Shown piece after piece: positions 37,330 through 38,676 of a DNA stretch of 38,676 bases. The notes below the pieces were generated by a model. The model was not told the DNA's origin and did not search any database. It worked only from the letters and a program-made list of their open reading frames with translations. Each line of letters opens with the position of its first letter. The stretch's first letter is position 1. The stretch spans positions 1,547,036-1,585,711 of the forward strand of contig GL405246.1 in NCBI GenBank assembly GCA_000146855.1. Reading direction: 5' to 3'. This DNA is from [Eubacterium] yurii subsp. margaretiae ATCC 43715. Lineage in GTDB: Bacteria; Bacillota; Clostridia; Peptostreptococcales; Filifactoraceae. A program made the position numbers and the translations under genes.

Positions 37330-37808
37330 ATTAAGAAAAGTAAATTATACTATATATCCATTTTTATATCAGCTTTCACTCTCTTGTTTTCAATGACAAC
37401 ATGCTCTAATAAAAATGCAAAATTAGGCTATGCTAATATGACAGCTGAAGATTTGATAAAAGACTTTAAAGACAAGAAAGAATTAAGCGATGAAGATTTT
37501 GTATGGTTAGTATCCACATATCAATATGTACCTATCAATGAAGAATACTTGACTATGTCAAATGGATAGCACTCTCAAGCATAAGTAATATATCAAATTA
37601 TAATTTTGATGAATGGAAGAAAAAAACCACATATTATAATGCTAAGGAAATTATAGTTGCAATGACTAAAATCCTAAAAGATCTTAAGGCAGACTTTATA
37701 ACACTTAAAGAGACTTTGTTTGTAATCAAAACTCATGGCGGTAAAAAAGCATTAGAGGCACTTAAACCTGTTGTTGACAAACTATCAGATAATAATATGT
37801 TGTTCTAA
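37330..37808 (+). pseudogene. Decayed lipoprotein-like gene (lost start and frameshift)
   Basis: In frame from 37330 the sequence reads KKSKLYYISIFISAFTLLFS then MTTCSNKN, a convincing lipoprotein-type signal peptide with a cysteine. The codon where its start should be is ATT, and no ribosome binding site precedes it. The frame stays open through KKELSDEDFVWLVSTYQYV and stops at 37567. Coding-like sequence then continues in another frame (from about 37542: FDEWKKKTTYYNAKEIIV, ILKDLKADFITLKETLF) to TAA at 37806. Together these look like one protein of about 155 residues broken by a frameshift at 37542-37569. I do not recognise the family. Two independent lesions suggest a real pseudogene rather than a read error. 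Confidence 0.6.
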
Positions 37809-37972
37809 AAGGGGGTACTGCAGATATATGTCGCCTTACCCCCCCCTAAATTTATAAGAGGAAATATAGGTAAAAATGATTTACTAAATTTTAATATAAT
37901 TAATAAGGTTACGATTTCAATTAAAAATATACCTACATACTATACTTTTAAAATTGAGAAAGGATGTTTAAT

Positions 37973-38476
37973 ATGAGTAAAAGATCAGAACGTGGTCAAA
38001 GAAAAAAAGATAATATAAAGAAAGAAATCCGAAACTATTTCTTTGTTGTCGGAGTAGGTCTTATTTTTTTGATACTTGGCATAGTAGGAATAACAAGCAA
38101 TCATAAACAATATAATGAATATAACAGCTCAAGCGATATTCTTAAAGTATCTGCTAAGGTTACCTACGTCAGTATACATCATAGAAAAGACAGTTATGGA
38201 AGACGTGAAGATTATTGGAATGCAGATCTTACTTATTCAGTAAATGGACAGGAATACAAAGGAAAAAAAGAATATATGACACCAACTAAAGTTGGGGATG
38301 TCAAAGAAATTGAGGTGTACCTTGCAAAAGACGGTAAATATAAGATTCCAGAAATAAGAAAAGGTGATACTCTTATCGTAGCAGATTTTATGCCTATAAT
38401 TTCCATAGCATTTGGGGCATTTCTCGCCATTATATCCCTGTTTATGGCAAATGGTGCAAGGAAGGAATTGAAATAA
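37973..38476 (+). CDS. DUF3592-like membrane protein
   Basis: The 167-residue protein has a positively charged N-terminus, a membrane helix at about 22-43, an extracytoplasmic beta domain and a second helix at about 135-158. The middle part (KVTYVSIHHRKDSYGRREDY, LTYSVNGQEYKGKKEY, VGDVKEIEVYLAKDGKY) matches the DUF3592 pattern; that family has no established function. I chose the ATG at 37973, with AAAGGA 8 bases upstream; an ATG 9 bases earlier overlaps this site. The decayed lipoprotein-like gene lies upstream. Confidence 0.82.
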   Translation: MSKRSERGQRKKDNIKKEIRNYFFVVGVGLIFLILGIVGITSNHKQYNEYNSSSDILKVSAKVTYVSIHHRKDSYGRREDYWNADLTYSVNGQEYKGKKEYMTPTKVGDVKEIEVYLAKDGKYKIPEIRKGDTLIVADFMPIISIAFGAFLAIISLFMANGARKELK

Positions 38477-38676
38477 TTGAAAATTACTATATACTTTGTA
38501 TTATGCTAGAATTTGTTTAATTATATTTGATAATTTTTTGTTTCTTATAAATTTAATATTAAAATAAATTGCTCAACTTTCCCAAACGAAAAATACATTA
38601 AAGACATTGAAATTTGAGTATATTTTAAAAATACAATATTATACTTGACATAGTTTTTTAAGTGTTTTCATTTTTT
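38477..38676. other. Right-edge sequence without a visible gene
   Basis: The last 200 bases are AT-rich and show no gene, repeat or clear terminator. Confidence 0.5.

Overview
The window is chromosomal DNA of a very AT-rich, low-GC Gram-positive anaerobe of the Clostridia/Tissierellia type. Gene order (coaX-dusB-greA-lysS, prmA-rsmE-mtaB, gap-pgk-tpi-eno), strong GGAGG-type ribosome binding sites, TTG/GTG starts and S-layer-homology repeats all fit. A Peptostreptococcaceae-like oral anaerobe is my guess; species cannot be fixed from the sequence alone.

Layout. (1) 471-9093, minus strand: a complete type I-B CRISPR-Cas locus, cas6-cas8-cas7-cas5, a terminator, then cas3-cas4-cas1-cas2. No CRISPR array is visible; one may lie beyond the left edge. 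Cas5 carries an unusual coiled-coil insertion. (2) 9658-15792, minus: a housekeeping operon (membrane protein, gltX, coaX, dusB, greA, lysS) closed by a strong terminator. (3) 16174-16864, minus: a type III toxin-antitoxin system of the ToxIN/AbiQ class. A consensus promoter drives three perfect 38-nt tandem repeats plus a partial one (antitoxin RNA), then an internal terminator, then the ToxN-like endoribonuclease gene. A tRNA-Leu(GAG) gene with its own promoter and terminator lies just upstream. (4) 17419-22747, plus: a universal stress protein and the glycolytic genes gap, pgk, tpiA and eno. pgk is broken by an apparent one-base deficit in an A-run, which leaves the exact sequence A AAA AAG followed by TAA. 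(5) 22886-29152, minus: a dicarboxylate/amino-acid symporter, an Fe-S L-cysteine desulfidase-like protein, a DapF-fold amino-acid racemase, a two-TM protein with an acidic tail, and a lone cobyrinate a,c-diamide synthase. (6) 29677-31473, plus: a WalK-like sensor kinase without an adjacent response regulator. (7) 31585-35990, minus: an SLH-domain protein, mtaB, rsmE and prmA. (8) 36474-38476, plus: an AIM24/TIGR00266 protein, a decayed lipoprotein-like gene, and a DUF3592-like membrane protein.

The two defence modules (CRISPR-Cas I-B and ToxIN) sit about 7 kb apart, on either side of a housekeeping operon. The most interesting signals are the toxIN locus with its 38-nt repeats, the pgk frameshift at a canonical slippery heptamer, and the Cas5 coiled-coil insertion. 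All functional calls come from reading motifs by eye; no database search was run.
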